NCBI RefSeq assembly: GCF_030433855.1
Contig: NZ_JARUXC010000007.1
Location: forward strand, 1-64,000
Reading direction: 5' to 3'
DNA length: 64,000 bases
From: Agreia sp. PsM10
GTDB taxonomy: Bacteria > Actinomycetota > Actinomycetes > Actinomycetales > Microbacteriaceae
The notes under the pieces are model-generated. The model had not been told where the DNA came from. It ran no database searches and was given only the letters and a program-made list of their open reading frames with translations. The position numbers and the translations under genes were made by a program. Shown piece after piece: positions 51,056 through 59,740 of the stretch (positions are counted from its first letter, which is position 1; the number at the start of each line of letters is the position of its first letter).

Positions 51056-52005
51056 GCGGCGGCCAGAATCTCGAGGGCGCGGCGGTGCCGCACGAGGCCG
51101 GCCTCGACGGCATCCGGATGCTCGGCGTACCACTCGAGGTGCGCCCGCTTCACGGTGTCGTCGGAGACGGCGACCCCGCCGATGATCCAGTCGGTTCGCG
51201 GTTCCTCGTCGAGCCCGTACGTCTCGATGACCGCGGCCGACCGCGGCGCGTGCACCGAGTCGAGCAGCGGGCGGTCGAACTCCACGGCGTGCTCGGCGAG
51301 GCCGGCGCGGGCGCGGACTCGTTCGGCGAGAGCTTCGAAGACCGCGTTGCCGGGGTGATTGAGCGTGCGCATCACAGAGAAGTCGGGCGTCGCGAAGAGG
51401 TCGGAGATGCGCACCGTGTCGAAGGCCTCCTCGCGCCGGGTGAGCTCGCCGATCGAGTCGGCCGCGAGCGCACGCACCATCGCGGGCGTCACCGAGGTGG
51501 CGATGGGCTCGCCACCGGATGCCTCCACCAGCGTGCGCAGGTCGTGATAGGCCGCGATCGGCGGCGTGAGCGACAGGTCGCTCGGCGGCCGGATGATCGC
51601 GTGGGTCGGATAGAGGCCCGCGAAACGGATGACCGGCACGAGAACCGTGCGCCCGGCATCCGGAATGCGCGCGGCCAGCTGTCGCACGCCGAGCGGCAGC
51701 TCGTGGTAGTCGTCGCGCACGGGCTGCGAGACCAGCAGCGAGGTGCGCTCGAGCAGTCGATGAAGGTAAGGGATGTCCGCCGCGGCGAGCTCGTGCACGG
51801 GCGGAACCCGCACGGTGTGGAGCCCGGCTCCGTGCAGCATGACGCGCAGCGACTCGGCCTGGCAGTTGCCCATGACGACGGCGACGCCCGCGGAGGCATC
51901 CGGCTCGACGCCCGACCCACCCTGCTCGTAGAACTCGCCGTAGTGGAGGGTGCGACCGTCGGGCCCCTGCCCCTTGTCTTCCCCAGCGTCGTCCACGTCC
52001 TCCAT
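51052..52005 (-). CDS. WcbI-like polysaccharide biosynthesis protein
   Basis: A 317-residue protein with the WcbI signature VVMGNCQAESLRVMLH near residue 45, followed by LLVSQPVRDDYHELPLGVRQL, PVIRFAGLYPTHAIIRPP and RTLNHPGNAVFEALAERV, with GxH-type residues as in WcbI. WcbI proteins take part in capsule formation, perhaps as acetyltransferases that use CoA. It is the first gene of the WcbI-GT1-GT2 unit, whose leader includes a long inverted repeat. A start a few codons further in is possible. Confidence 0.8.
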   Translation of the reverse strand: MEDVDDAGEDKGQGPDGRTLHYGEFYEQGGSGVEPDASAGVAVVMGNCQAESLRVMLHGAGLHTVRVPPVHELAAADIPYLHRLLERTSLLVSQPVRDDYHELPLGVRQLAARIPDAGRTVLVPVIRFAGLYPTHAIIRPPSDLSLTPPIAAYHDLRTLVEASGGEPIATSVTPAMVRALAADSIGELTRREEAFDTVRISDLFATPDFSVMRTLNHPGNAVFEALAERVRARAGLAEHAVEFDRPLLDSVHAPRSAAVIETYGLDEEPRTDWIIGGVAVSDDTVKRAHLEWYAEHPDAVEAGLVRHRRALEILAAA

Positions 52006-52077
52006 GCTCTCAGCAGCGGGCCCGGAGACGAAACGCGAAGGGAGGCGCTTGCGGAGAAGAGTGAACGCGGATATGGC

Positions 52078-52142
52078 GCATCGATCCGTCAGAAAACGTT
52101 CATCGCGAGCCCGGGAGTGGGCATTCTGTGACGGATCGATGC
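52078..52142. promoter_or_regulatory. Long-range inverted repeat upstream of the glycan operon
   Basis: GCATCGATCCGTCA (52078-52091) and TGACGGATCGATGC (52129-52142) are perfect 14-base inverted copies, with 37 bases between that include GCCCGGG. They lie 73 bases ahead of the WcbI-like start and 14 bases beyond the flavoprotein stop. It could be a terminator-like hairpin or a two-site operator. Confidence 0.8.
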
Positions 52143-52155
52143 ACCTTCGACCTGT

Positions 52156-53112
52156 CTAGGCGGCCGCGACCGCCCTCGCGAGGTCGGCGGCAGCGAGGTC
52201 GCCATTCACAGCGGCGCCCGCCATCACACCCGATCCGGCGGCGACCGACACCATCGCCATGGGCTCCGCCGTGTTGCCGGCCACGAAGACGCCGGGCACC
52301 GCGGTCATGCCGCGCGCATCCGCCACGACCTGCTCGCCGAACGGCGTGAGGGTGCGCTCGCCGCCGAGCGCCTCGTAGAGCTCGGTGCGGGCGATGAAGC
52401 GAGGCGCGACCACGACGGCATCCACCTCGAACGACCGGCCGCCCTCGATCTCGACGGCACGCACCTGATCGCCGTCGACGACGATGCGCTGCACTCGCGG
52501 AGTCACGACGCTCACCCCGAGCGCGGCGAGCTGCTCCCACTGCTCGTCGCTCGGCTCCGGGGCGTCGTGCAGAAAGAGGGTCACGTCGGAGCTGAGCTGC
52601 CTGAACAGCATCACCTGGTGCATCGCGCCCTCCGTGCGGCCGAGCACGGCGATGCGCTGGTCGCGCACCTCCCATCCATGGCAGTAGGGGCAGTGCAGCA
52701 CGGTGCGACCCCACGCCTCGCGCACTCCGGGAACGTCGGGCAGCTCGTCGACGAGGCCCGTGGCGAGCACCACGCGGCGGGCGGTGACGACGGATGCGCC
52801 GCCGTCGACCTCGATCGTGAAGGCATCGGCGACACCGGATGCGCCGGTCACGACGCCGTTGAGAATGCGCACGCCGTAGGCCTCCGCCTCGGCTCGGCCC
52901 CGGGCGAGCAGTTCGAGTGGCGAGATGCCTTCCTGCCCGAGCATGTTGTGGGCGCCGTGGGCCGGAGCGTTGCGGGGCTGCCCCGCGTCGACGACGATCA
53001 CGCTGCGGCGAGATCTGCCCAGGGCGACGGCGGCGGCGAGCCCGGCGGCCCCGCCCCCGACGACCACGACATCGGCCTGCAGTCCGGCGGTCATCGCTGC
53101 GCTGGCGTTCAT
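52156..53112 (-). CDS. CxxC flavoprotein oxidoreductase (thioredoxin reductase/GliT-like)
   Basis: A 318-residue FAD-binding pyridine-nucleotide oxidoreductase. FAD site is VVVVGGGAAGLAAAVALGRS, redox pair CPYC lies in TVLHCPYCHGWEVRDQRIAVLG (near 137-140), and the C-terminal FAD motif is GVFVAGNTAEPMAMVSVAAGSG. CPYCHGWE is unlike TrxB (CATC) and similar to the dithiol-oxidase branch (HlmI/GliT/DepH). It overlaps a methyltransferase gene by four bases. The longer frame to 53589 is antisense-like sequence over the methyltransferase and was rejected. Confidence 0.88.
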   Translation of the reverse strand: MNASAAMTAGLQADVVVVGGGAAGLAAAVALGRSRRSVIVVDAGQPRNAPAHGAHNMLGQEGISPLELLARGRAEAEAYGVRILNGVVTGASGVADAFTIEVDGGASVVTARRVVLATGLVDELPDVPGVREAWGRTVLHCPYCHGWEVRDQRIAVLGRTEGAMHQVMLFRQLSSDVTLFLHDAPEPSDEQWEQLAALGVSVVTPRVQRIVVDGDQVRAVEIEGGRSFEVDAVVVAPRFIARTELYEALGGERTLTPFGEQVVADARGMTAVPGVFVAGNTAEPMAMVSVAAGSGVMAGAAVNGDLAAADLARAVAAA

Positions 53113-53984
53113 CGCTGCGCCTCCGCCGGTCGGGTGGCGGTCCAGATGAAGCGGGTCGATTCGAACGCCAGCTCTGCCGTGCCGCGCTCGAGCTCGGCGA
53201 TCGCGGAGTCCAGGCCGGCGAGCTCGTCGGCCGAGAGATCGGCACCGACGACGTCGCGGTTCCTGGTCAGGTGCAGGGCGAGGTAACGGGTGCCCTCCGA
53301 CGTGTCGGTCGACGCTGTGAAGGCAGCCTCTCGCCGTTCGACGTCGACGAATCCGGCCTGCTGCAACTCGTGGGTCCACTCCGCCGAGACGGGGTAGCCC
53401 CGTTCGGCGAGTGCCGAGACGACACGATCGCCGAGTCCGTCGAGACCGGTGCCGAGGTCGGCAGGCCGATAGTTCGTCGCGGCGGTCATCTCGATGACCA
53501 CGATCACTCCGCCCGGGCGCAGTGCGTCGAAGGCCTGGCTCAGAACCACCGCCGGGTCGGTCACGTGGTGCAGCGAGAGCGCCGCCCAAGCGAGGTCGAT
53601 CGGGGCGGGCACGGCGCTCGGCCAGTCTCCGTCGAGGTCGACGAGCTGCGGCTGCACCCGATCGCCGAGACCCGCCTCGGCGGCAGCGGCGCGCAGTCGG
53701 TCGACCATGGCGGGCGAGGCGTCGAGGCTGTGCACGCGAGCCCGGTCGAAGCGACGTGCGAGGGCGAGGGTGCCCGTTCCCGTGCCCGAGCCGAGGTCGA
53801 CGATGGTGGCCGGCACGGCATCCAGGGCCCCGGATGCGGCGTCGAGGGCGGCGTCGAGAACGGGCGCGCCGAGAACGGCATCGAGGTCGAGGATCTCCGC
53901 GAGGCCGGTGTCGTGCTCGGGCGCGGGGCCGTGGCCGGGCCGGTCGTGGTGCGAGTGATGTGCGTGCGTGTGCGGCTGCGTCAT
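53109..53984 (-). CDS. SAM-dependent methyltransferase with His-rich N-terminus
   Basis: A 291-residue class I methyltransferase. Motif I is ATIVDLGSGTGTGTLALARRF (near 70), then RVHSLDASPAMVDRL and IDLAWAALSLHHVTDPAVVLSQAFDALRPGGVIVVIEM. The N-terminus MTQPHTHAHHSHHDRPGHGP has seven histidines in 20 residues, which could bind metal. Its downstream, overlapping partner is a CxxC flavoprotein. TAGCGT lies seven bases before ATG 53984, so it is probably leaderless; the upstream frame to 54041 was not chosen. Confidence 0.87.
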   Translation of the reverse strand: MTQPHTHAHHSHHDRPGHGPAPEHDTGLAEILDLDAVLGAPVLDAALDAASGALDAVPATIVDLGSGTGTGTLALARRFDRARVHSLDASPAMVDRLRAAAAEAGLGDRVQPQLVDLDGDWPSAVPAPIDLAWAALSLHHVTDPAVVLSQAFDALRPGGVIVVIEMTAATNYRPADLGTGLDGLGDRVVSALAERGYPVSAEWTHELQQAGFVDVERREAAFTASTDTSEGTRYLALHLTRNRDVVGADLSADELAGLDSAIAELERGTAELAFESTRFIWTATRPAEAQR

Positions 53985-54050
53985 GGGGACCACGCTAGAG
54001 CCTTCTTGGCCGTGCGACATGAGTTCTTGCGAGATACGCAAGACGGCCGA

Positions 54051-54338
54051 TCAGAGGTCGTCGAACACCGACAGCTCGTCGACAGACGAGAACGGCTCGA
54101 AGGGGCTGCTCAGGTCACCATTGTCGCGCGGCTCGTCGGGCACATCCGCGATCTCGAAGGTGACGGGTACACCGGGCGACACAAGGATCGCGAGTTCGCG
54201 ATTGCCGTAGAGGGTGACTTTCACAATATCGCCGCCTGCTCGTACCGCGACGAGCGCGGCCGCTTCGATCGCCCCGACATCCTGACCTTGGGCGAGCGGG
54301 TACTGCGTGTCACTGACCGTGATGGTGATGCGTTTCAT
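54051..54338 (-). CDS. Small hypothetical protein
   Basis: A 95-residue acidic protein. It starts MKRITITVSDTQYPLAQGQD, has a beta-rich core (GGDIVKVTLYGNRELAILVSPGVPVTFEIADV) and a Ser/Asp-rich tail. The residues suggest a small beta-sandwich. I do not recognise a family. GGAGG lies eight bases before ATG 54338, supporting this start. A longer open frame to 54995 overlaps the LtrA gene and was rejected. Confidence 0.6.
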   Translation of the reverse strand: MKRITITVSDTQYPLAQGQDVGAIEAAALVAVRAGGDIVKVTLYGNRELAILVSPGVPVTFEIADVPDEPRDNGDLSSPFEPFSSVDELSVFDDL

Positions 54339-54433
54339 CCCTGTGCCTCCGTCGAATACACAAGCACGACCCGAGGAGCTCGCGAAACCCCTTGCCGTCT
54401 GCACGTCACAGCGACAGCGCTCGACGGCGCGCG

Positions 54434-55759
54434 TCAGCCCGTGTGCTCTGTTGCGGCGGGTAGGCGACGCCATGCGGCGAGCGTGTGCGCGTAACCGACG
54501 ATCTCGTGCCCCACGACCTCGATCACGGCACCGAGCGCGACAAGGCCGACCACCACGCTGAGCAGTGTCATGGCGCCCGGCTCCTCGAGGTCGAGGGCTT
54601 GCTGCGGATGGAAGAGAGCACCCACCACCACGGCCCCGGCGAGCGGGGCCATCGTGATCAGCAGCAGCGGCAAATGAGTCAGGTCGAACGAGCGCATGAG
54701 CACGCTCCAGATCAGGAAGATCACGCAGACCGTGGTCGCCAGCGGAACGGCAAGAGCGAGCGCGATGCCCAGCAGAGACACCCCTCCGTGCTCCACGGCG
54801 ATGGTGGTCAGGTGCAAACCGGCGCCGATGGCCGCGATCGACCCGAACAGGGCGAGGTGCGCGTAGCGCCAGGCGAATGTGCGCTCCGGACGCTGCTCCA
54901 GCACCAGCCGTGAGGGGACGAGGAAATAGCTCCACCAGACCGACGCGGCGATCAGCAGCCCCGAGGCAGCGATCAGCACGGCCTCCAGAGACCACCCCAC
55001 CTCCTGGGTGAGGGCGCCGACCGCGGCCGTGGTTCCCGCGATGACCTCACCGATGGTGATCAGGGTCAGCAGCGCGAACCGCTCTGCGAGGTGCCCTGCG
55101 TTCCACGGTGAGAAGCCGTAGCGCCGCGTCGCCAGTACGGGTGCAACCATTTCTGCGGTGGCGACCACGATGATCAGAGCTACGGTCGCCGCAGCCGGCA
55201 GGGGCAGCACCGCAGTCACTATCCATGCGATCTGGGCGACCGAGATGATCGCGACGTACGACAGCGCGTTTCGACGGTGCTGCGGGTCATGGACCGAGGC
55301 GCGTATCCACAGCGCGATCTGCGGCACGCGCATCACGATGTATCCGATCACCATCAGCGCGTTGTTGGGGCTCTCGCCGTGCGCCGCGGCCTCGAAACTC
55401 ACCGGAAGCCCGTACGTCAGCACGATCACGCCGATCATCTGAACGATCGTGGCCACCCGCAGCAGCAGGTCGTCGTTGCCGTACGCCGAGGCGAACCAGG
55501 AGTAGTTCAGCCACGCCCAGCTCACCGCCCAGACCGCGAACGCGAAGGCGCCGAGTGCCGGCCAGACCGTTCCCTCGCCGAGATATTCGGCGAGCTGGTC
55601 GGATGCCGCGGCGAAGGCCACCACATAGGTGAGGTCGTAGAGCAGCTCCAACGGGGTCGCAGACCGACCTCGCTGATGCGGGTCGCGCCCGGGCATCAGC
55701 CTGACTCGATGCCGCAGCTCCTCCTGCAGCCGAGATGCGAACGTGTCTATCTCGCTCAT
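54434..55759 (-). CDS. Low temperature requirement protein A (LtrA) family membrane protein
   Basis: A 441-residue polytopic protein with about 12 hydrophobic segments. LtrA-family features are ATPLELLYDLTYVVAFAAASDQLAEYL, WAWLNYSWFASAYGNDDLLLRVATIVQM, GFSPWNAGHLAERFALLTLITIGEVIAGT and VWWSYFLVP. LtrA is linked to growth in the cold in Listeria, but its biochemical role is not known. AAGGAGG lies upstream of ATG 55759. It is followed 95 bases later by the small hypothetical gene. Confidence 0.9.
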   Translation of the reverse strand: MSEIDTFASRLQEELRHRVRLMPGRDPHQRGRSATPLELLYDLTYVVAFAAASDQLAEYLGEGTVWPALGAFAFAVWAVSWAWLNYSWFASAYGNDDLLLRVATIVQMIGVIVLTYGLPVSFEAAAHGESPNNALMVIGYIVMRVPQIALWIRASVHDPQHRRNALSYVAIISVAQIAWIVTAVLPLPAAATVALIIVVATAEMVAPVLATRRYGFSPWNAGHLAERFALLTLITIGEVIAGTTAAVGALTQEVGWSLEAVLIAASGLLIAASVWWSYFLVPSRLVLEQRPERTFAWRYAHLALFGSIAAIGAGLHLTTIAVEHGGVSLLGIALALAVPLATTVCVIFLIWSVLMRSFDLTHLPLLLITMAPLAGAVVVGALFHPQQALDLEEPGAMTLLSVVVGLVALGAVIEVVGHEIVGYAHTLAAWRRLPAATEHTG

Positions 55760-55836
55760 TCCGACCTCCTTCCCCGTATCTTCATCGATCGACGAGGGAA
55801 GGGGAAAAGTATCTGGCGTCGACGGGACCGCGGTGG

Positions 55837-56241
55837 TTACGTCGCGCGCACGCGGTTGTTGCGGGCTCCGTGCTCGAGTTCGACGAGACCGAGGTGCTCG
55901 AGCAGGGGCGGCAGGTACACGCCGAAGCGTCCGCGGTACCCCTTTCGAAGTCCGTACCAGCCGCCGACCGGGTTGGACTCGTCTCGCCCGAAGGCCTCGA
56001 CGGCGCCGGGCACTGCCGGCTTGTTCTCGTCGGCACCGCCGAGGGCGACCCAGTCCTTCTGCTCGAGCAGCCAGTGGTGGAGATCGTCCACCGCGCTGAG
56101 GCGGTACATCAAGGTGGTGGAGCCGACCGTGCAGACGAGGGTCTCTCCGTCGCGATGAATCGTGTAGGCGGAGGAGCCGGGCGCCGTGGTCAACGCGACA
56201 GGGGCATCCTTGCCGCCGATCGCATCCGTTGTCTGTGACAT
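55837..56241 (-). CDS. Conserved hypothetical protein
   Basis: A 134-residue cytoplasmic protein: SAYTIHRDGETLVCTVGSTTLMYRLSAVDDLHHWLLEQKDWVALGGADENK, then GWYGLRKGYRGRFGVYLPPLLEHLGLVELEHGARNNRVRAT. The C-terminal part looks like a winged-helix wing region. I do not know the family; it resembles actinobacterial hypothetical proteins of about the same size. TATGCT lies seven bases before ATG 56241, so a leaderless start is likely; ATG 56253 is the alternative. Confidence 0.65.
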   Translation of the reverse strand: MSQTTDAIGGKDAPVALTTAPGSSAYTIHRDGETLVCTVGSTTLMYRLSAVDDLHHWLLEQKDWVALGGADENKPAVPGAVEAFGRDESNPVGGWYGLRKGYRGRFGVYLPPLLEHLGLVELEHGARNNRVRAT

Positions 56242-56289
56242 GGTCGCGAGCATACGCGCATACCAGCCGATGCGGTCAGTATTAGGCAG

Positions 56290-57183
56290 TCAGTGTGACA
56301 CGGCCGCCGGCTGGTCGCGCTTGAGGAGTCGCGACAGGCCCATGACGATGCCGACGATGATCATTCCGAGCACCAGCCCGAACACGAACGACACGGCGGT
56401 GTCGGCGATCCAGACCACGACCGGCCCCGCAGCCTCGACGGCGTGCGTCACCACGTGCACCAGGTCGTACGGACCGTGCCAGAACGTCTCGGCGAGGTTC
56501 GTGATCACCAGGTGACCACCGACCCAGAGCATCGCGACCGTTCCCACGATGCTGATCACTCGGAACACCGCGGGCATCGCCCGCACGATCCGCGCGCCGG
56601 TACGACGGATGCCTCGGGCCGGGTTCTTCATAAGACGCAGGCCGATATCGTCGATCTTCACCAGCAGGGCCACCGCGCCGTACACGAGCAGGGTCATACC
56701 CAGACCGATCACGACAAGCGAGCCGAGAGTGAGCCAGATTCCGAAGTCCGGATCGAGGCTGGCCAGCGCGATGAGCATGATCTCCGTGCTCAGGATGAGG
56801 TCGGTGCGGATCGCGCCGAACACGAGCTTTCCCTCTGTCTTCTGCTCTTCGTCCGCCTCCGCGTGGTGCACGCCGAACCACTCGGTGACCTTCTCCGCGC
56901 CCTCGAAGCAGAGGTAGGTGCCGCCGATGATCAGCAGGAAGGGCAGGACCCAGGGAGCGAACGCGGTGAGCAGCAGCGCGATCGGAATGATGATGACGAA
57001 CTTGTTGACGAGGCTTCCGAGCGCGATCTTCCACACGACGGGCAGTTCGCGCGCGGGTGTGAGCCCCTGCACGTACTGCGGCGTGACGGCGGCATCGTCG
57101 ATCACGACGCCGGCGGTCTTGGCGCTCGCCTTGAGGGCGGCGGTCAGAATGTCATCGACGACGGCGAGCAGGCCGACCGACAT
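56290..57183 (-). CDS. DUF808 family membrane protein (YedI-like)
   Basis: A 297-residue membrane protein of the DUF808/YedI family: GLLAVVDDILTAALKASAKTAGVVIDDAAVTPQYVQG, WKIALGSLVNKFVIIIPIALLLTAFAPWVLPFLLIIGGTYLCFEGAEKV, GAIRTDLILSTEIMLIALA and AMPAVFRVISIVGTVAMLWVGGHLVIT, with about seven to eight helices. Function is unknown. AAGGAGAC lies before ATG 57183. The open frame that extends to 57501 covers the repeat region and was not chosen. Confidence 0.88.
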   Translation of the reverse strand: MSVGLLAVVDDILTAALKASAKTAGVVIDDAAVTPQYVQGLTPARELPVVWKIALGSLVNKFVIIIPIALLLTAFAPWVLPFLLIIGGTYLCFEGAEKVTEWFGVHHAEADEEQKTEGKLVFGAIRTDLILSTEIMLIALASLDPDFGIWLTLGSLVVIGLGMTLLVYGAVALLVKIDDIGLRLMKNPARGIRRTGARIVRAMPAVFRVISIVGTVAMLWVGGHLVITNLAETFWHGPYDLVHVVTHAVEAAGPVVVWIADTAVSFVFGLVLGMIIVGIVMGLSRLLKRDQPAAVSH

Positions 57184-57269
57184 GGGCGTCTCCTTGGATT
57201 GGGGGCGTCTTCGTGCTGCCGATGCAGCTGGTCTGGCTCCCACAGTATCCTGCACGGGTCGGGCAGGCC

Positions 57270-57475
57270 GCCTTGCTCCGCTCCGGCGCCGGTCGAGTAG
57301 GCCGATCGCAGCCGTATCGAGACCCCTGTCCCCTGAGCCCGTCGAAGGGCCCGACCGGTCTACCCGCACCACCTCTGCGCGGGTCGAGCAGGTCGCCCGC
57401 ACAGCCCCCGCGCCGGTCGAGTAGGCCGCTCGCGGCCATATCGAGACCCGTTCCCTGAGCTTGTCGAAGGGCACC
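57270..57475 (+). repeat. Repeat cluster (families A and D) left of the DUF222-HNH gene
   Basis: Family D copies are GGTCGAGTAGGCCGATCGCAG...ATCGAGACCC at 57291-57325 and GGTCGAGTAGGCCGCTCGCGG...ATCGAGACCC at 57415-57449; a partial one lies near 57381. Each is followed by a family A copy (57329, 57450). It fills the gene-free stretch 57184-57600. The last ~120 bases before the HNH gene show no clear element. Confidence 0.85.
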
Positions 57476-57600
57476 CATCCAGTCCGCGTCCCCTCCTCCA
57501 CAACCCACCATTAGCGGCACTTATCCACAGTCGTTTCCCCTGATCAAGCATCGAATGCTCGCATCGACCCAGTGTCGGTGGTCACTGTTTGACTTTCCCC

Positions 57601-58941
57601 ATGACATTCGAAACCCCACCCCTCGAGCCTGACCCGTACGTGGTCGCGCTCGATGAGGTCGCCGCCCTCGACACGCAGATAGCCCGGCTATCCGCGGTCA
57701 GGGCCAGACGCGTCACCGCGGCCAGAAACCACCTGCACCGGCAGGCGCCGGTCGACACGTCCACCGCAGGACCGGTCTGGTCCACCGCCCGGGTCGAACG
57801 GGTCGAACTCGTCACCGAGCTCGCCCTGCTGACCCGACGAACCGAGTACCGCACCGCCACCCTCGTCGACACCAGCACCGCCCTCGTCGATCGGCTCCCC
57901 GCCACCCTGGCCGCGGTCGCTGCTGGTGTCGTGTCGTGGGAGCACGCCGAAGTCATCGCGAAACACGCCGACGGACTCGACGGCGACGCCCTGGCCACGT
58001 ACGACGCTCGCTTGGCGGTGCTCGCGGGTGAGGTGAACCCTCGACAGCTCGAGAAGAAAGCCCGCCACGAGGTGGAGCTCGCCCAACCCACCACCGCCGT
58101 GAAACGAGCGGAGAAAGCCGCCGGCACCCGGCGCATCTATGTCGACCCGGCAGCGGACGGCATGGCCTGCCTCACCTTGTTCGCCCCGGCACCGGAGATC
58201 CATGCCATCGCAGACCGCGCCGTCAGATTGGCGGCCGGACTGAAAACAGGTGGTGACCCCCGGAGCATGGGGCACCTGAAAGTCGACGTTCTGACCGACC
58301 TGCTTCTCAACGGGGAACCCTCGATCCCCGGAGCCACCCGCGGTATTCGGGGTCGGGTGCATGTGATGGTTCCCGCGATGACGCTCCTCGGGGTGGGTGA
58401 GGAGGCGGCGATTCTCCGCGGGTACGGGCCCATCGACCCGGCCACCGCCGCCCAGCTCACCGCCGACGCGACGTCCTGGCGGCGCATCCTGACCGACCCG
58501 ATCACGGGACGGATCCTTGCCACCGACCCGCGCGACTACCGGCCGACCGCGGCGATGATCGATCACGCCCGGCTCGTGCATCCGGAGTGTGTGTTCCCGG
58601 GGTGCACGGTTCCGTCGGAGCAGGCGGACATGGACCACACCGAAGACCACGCCTACGGTGGCGGCACCATCCCCGAGAACCTGGCACCACTGAGCACGGG
58701 ACACCACCGGGTGAAGCACCACACGAGGTGGCAGTTCATCCAGAACGGAGACGACACCCTCACGGCCACGTCGCCCGCCGGTCACGTTTACACGGCCCGG
58801 CCGGAAGGCCGGATGCGGCCCGCACCACAAGCCCTCATCAAGGCCACAGCGGCAACAGCAGCAGCCGCGGCCGCAGCCGCGGCCGCAGCCGCGGCGACGA
58901 CGATCACCGTCGAGGAGGAGCTCGCCGGCTGCCCCTTCTAA
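57601..58941 (+). CDS. DUF222 domain protein with HNH endonuclease (13E12-like)
   Basis: A 446-residue protein with an N-terminal DUF222 domain (about 10-300) and a C-terminal HNH domain (CVFPGCTVPSEQADMDHTEDHAYGGGTIPENLAPLSTGHHRVKH, including both zinc-pair Cys and the His-Asn-His set). This architecture is the 13E12 repeat family of actinobacteria, present in many copies per genome and thought to behave as a selfish element. A tail of about 13 alanines from an imperfect GC-rich repeat lies near the end. ATG 57601 is chosen over TTG 57589. Inverted repeat clusters flank the gene. Confidence 0.9.
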   Translation: MTFETPPLEPDPYVVALDEVAALDTQIARLSAVRARRVTAARNHLHRQAPVDTSTAGPVWSTARVERVELVTELALLTRRTEYRTATLVDTSTALVDRLPATLAAVAAGVVSWEHAEVIAKHADGLDGDALATYDARLAVLAGEVNPRQLEKKARHEVELAQPTTAVKRAEKAAGTRRIYVDPAADGMACLTLFAPAPEIHAIADRAVRLAAGLKTGGDPRSMGHLKVDVLTDLLLNGEPSIPGATRGIRGRVHVMVPAMTLLGVGEEAAILRGYGPIDPATAAQLTADATSWRRILTDPITGRILATDPRDYRPTAAMIDHARLVHPECVFPGCTVPSEQADMDHTEDHAYGGGTIPENLAPLSTGHHRVKHHTRWQFIQNGDDTLTATSPAGHVYTARPEGRMRPAPQALIKATAATAAAAAAAAAAAAATTITVEEELAGCPF

Positions 58942-58949
58942 CCACCACC

Positions 58950-59110
58950 GGGCTCGATACGGCCGCAAGCGGCCTACCCGATCAACGCAGAAAGGTGCCG
59001 GGTCTCGATACGGCGGCCAGCGGCCTACCCGACCGGCTCCAGGGGGTGAGGCCGGGGCGTTCCCCGAGCTCGTCGAAGGGGCGGACTGCTCGGCCGGCTC
59101 CAGGGAGACG
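58950..59110 (+). repeat. Repeat cluster (families D and A) right of the DUF222-HNH gene
   Basis: Family D copies in the opposite orientation to the left cluster begin GGGCTCGATACGGCCGCAAG at 58950 and GGTCTCGATACGGCGGCCAG at 59001. A family A relative, GTTCCCCGAGCTCGTCGAAGG, lies at 59059, and the unit CGGCTCCAGG occurs twice (59034, 59094). The rest of the gap to 59332 shows no feature that I can name. Confidence 0.82.
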
Positions 59111-59332
59111 AGAGCGCCTCCGCACAGCGCCGATAATCCAGCGCGCCCGATACCCACCACCACCCCTGAGCCGATCGAGTGGTGGCGCGAGGAACGAGCA
59201 CCGCGTATCGAGATCACCCCGGAACTCTCTCTCGGACCGCCCGCACGAGCGCGCTCCGCGCTTTCGCGCGCCCCGACGCCTATCGGAGACCAGCGCAAGA
59301 TCCGGCGCGAAGAGCGGATACAGGCCCATGCC

Positions 59333-59701
59333 TCATCGAAGTGAGGGGCAGTGCTCCGGCGTGGGGTTGCGGGTGATGTCGATCATGCGATCAAGGGCGT
59401 CGCGAGCTGCGGCGAGATCGGCCATGGCCGCGGTGATTCGCCTGCGCTCCTCTTCGAGCACCTCGAAGACCTCGGGAGAAGCGTGTCCGCTCTCGACGCA
59501 CGGAAGCAGCTGGAGGATGGTGCGGCTCGGCAGGCCGGCGGTGAAGAACTGCTGAATGAGCTGCACGCGCTCGATTGCAGACTCCGTATAGGTGCGCTGG
59601 CCCGTCGATGTGCGCTCGGACCCCAGCAGACCCTGTTCTTCGTAGTAGCGGAGTGCCCGGGTGCTGACTCCTGCGCGTTGCGCGACGTCGCCTATGCGCA
59701 T
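59333..59701 (-). CDS. MerR-family regulator
   Basis: A 122-residue MerR-type regulator. The helix-turn-helix is MRIGDVAQRAGVSTRALRYYEEQGLLGSERTSTGQRTYTESAIERVQLIQQFF, then LPSRTILQLLPCVESGH and a dimerisation coil to residue ~118. It lacks the C-terminal Cys cluster of metal sensors, so an organic or redox ligand is more likely. It is divergent from an SDR gene and the palindrome between them fits MerR control. GGGAGG lies upstream of ATG 59701. Confidence 0.88.
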   Translation of the reverse strand: MRIGDVAQRAGVSTRALRYYEEQGLLGSERTSTGQRTYTESAIERVQLIQQFFTAGLPSRTILQLLPCVESGHASPEVFEVLEEERRRITAAMADLAAARDALDRMIDITRNPTPEHCPSLR

Positions 59702-59740
59702 GATGCCCTGCCTCCCAGAATTGTGAATTCGTCTTCTGAC

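Noticed and set aside
50055-51113. Extension of the GT2 gene over the GT-B gene
   Set aside because: It is the wrong frame of a clear glycosyltransferase. The GT2 domain starts near 50054.
57540-57600. TTG start at 57589 for the DUF222-HNH gene
   Set aside because: The ATG four codons later gives a normal family start; neither has a strong ribosome site.
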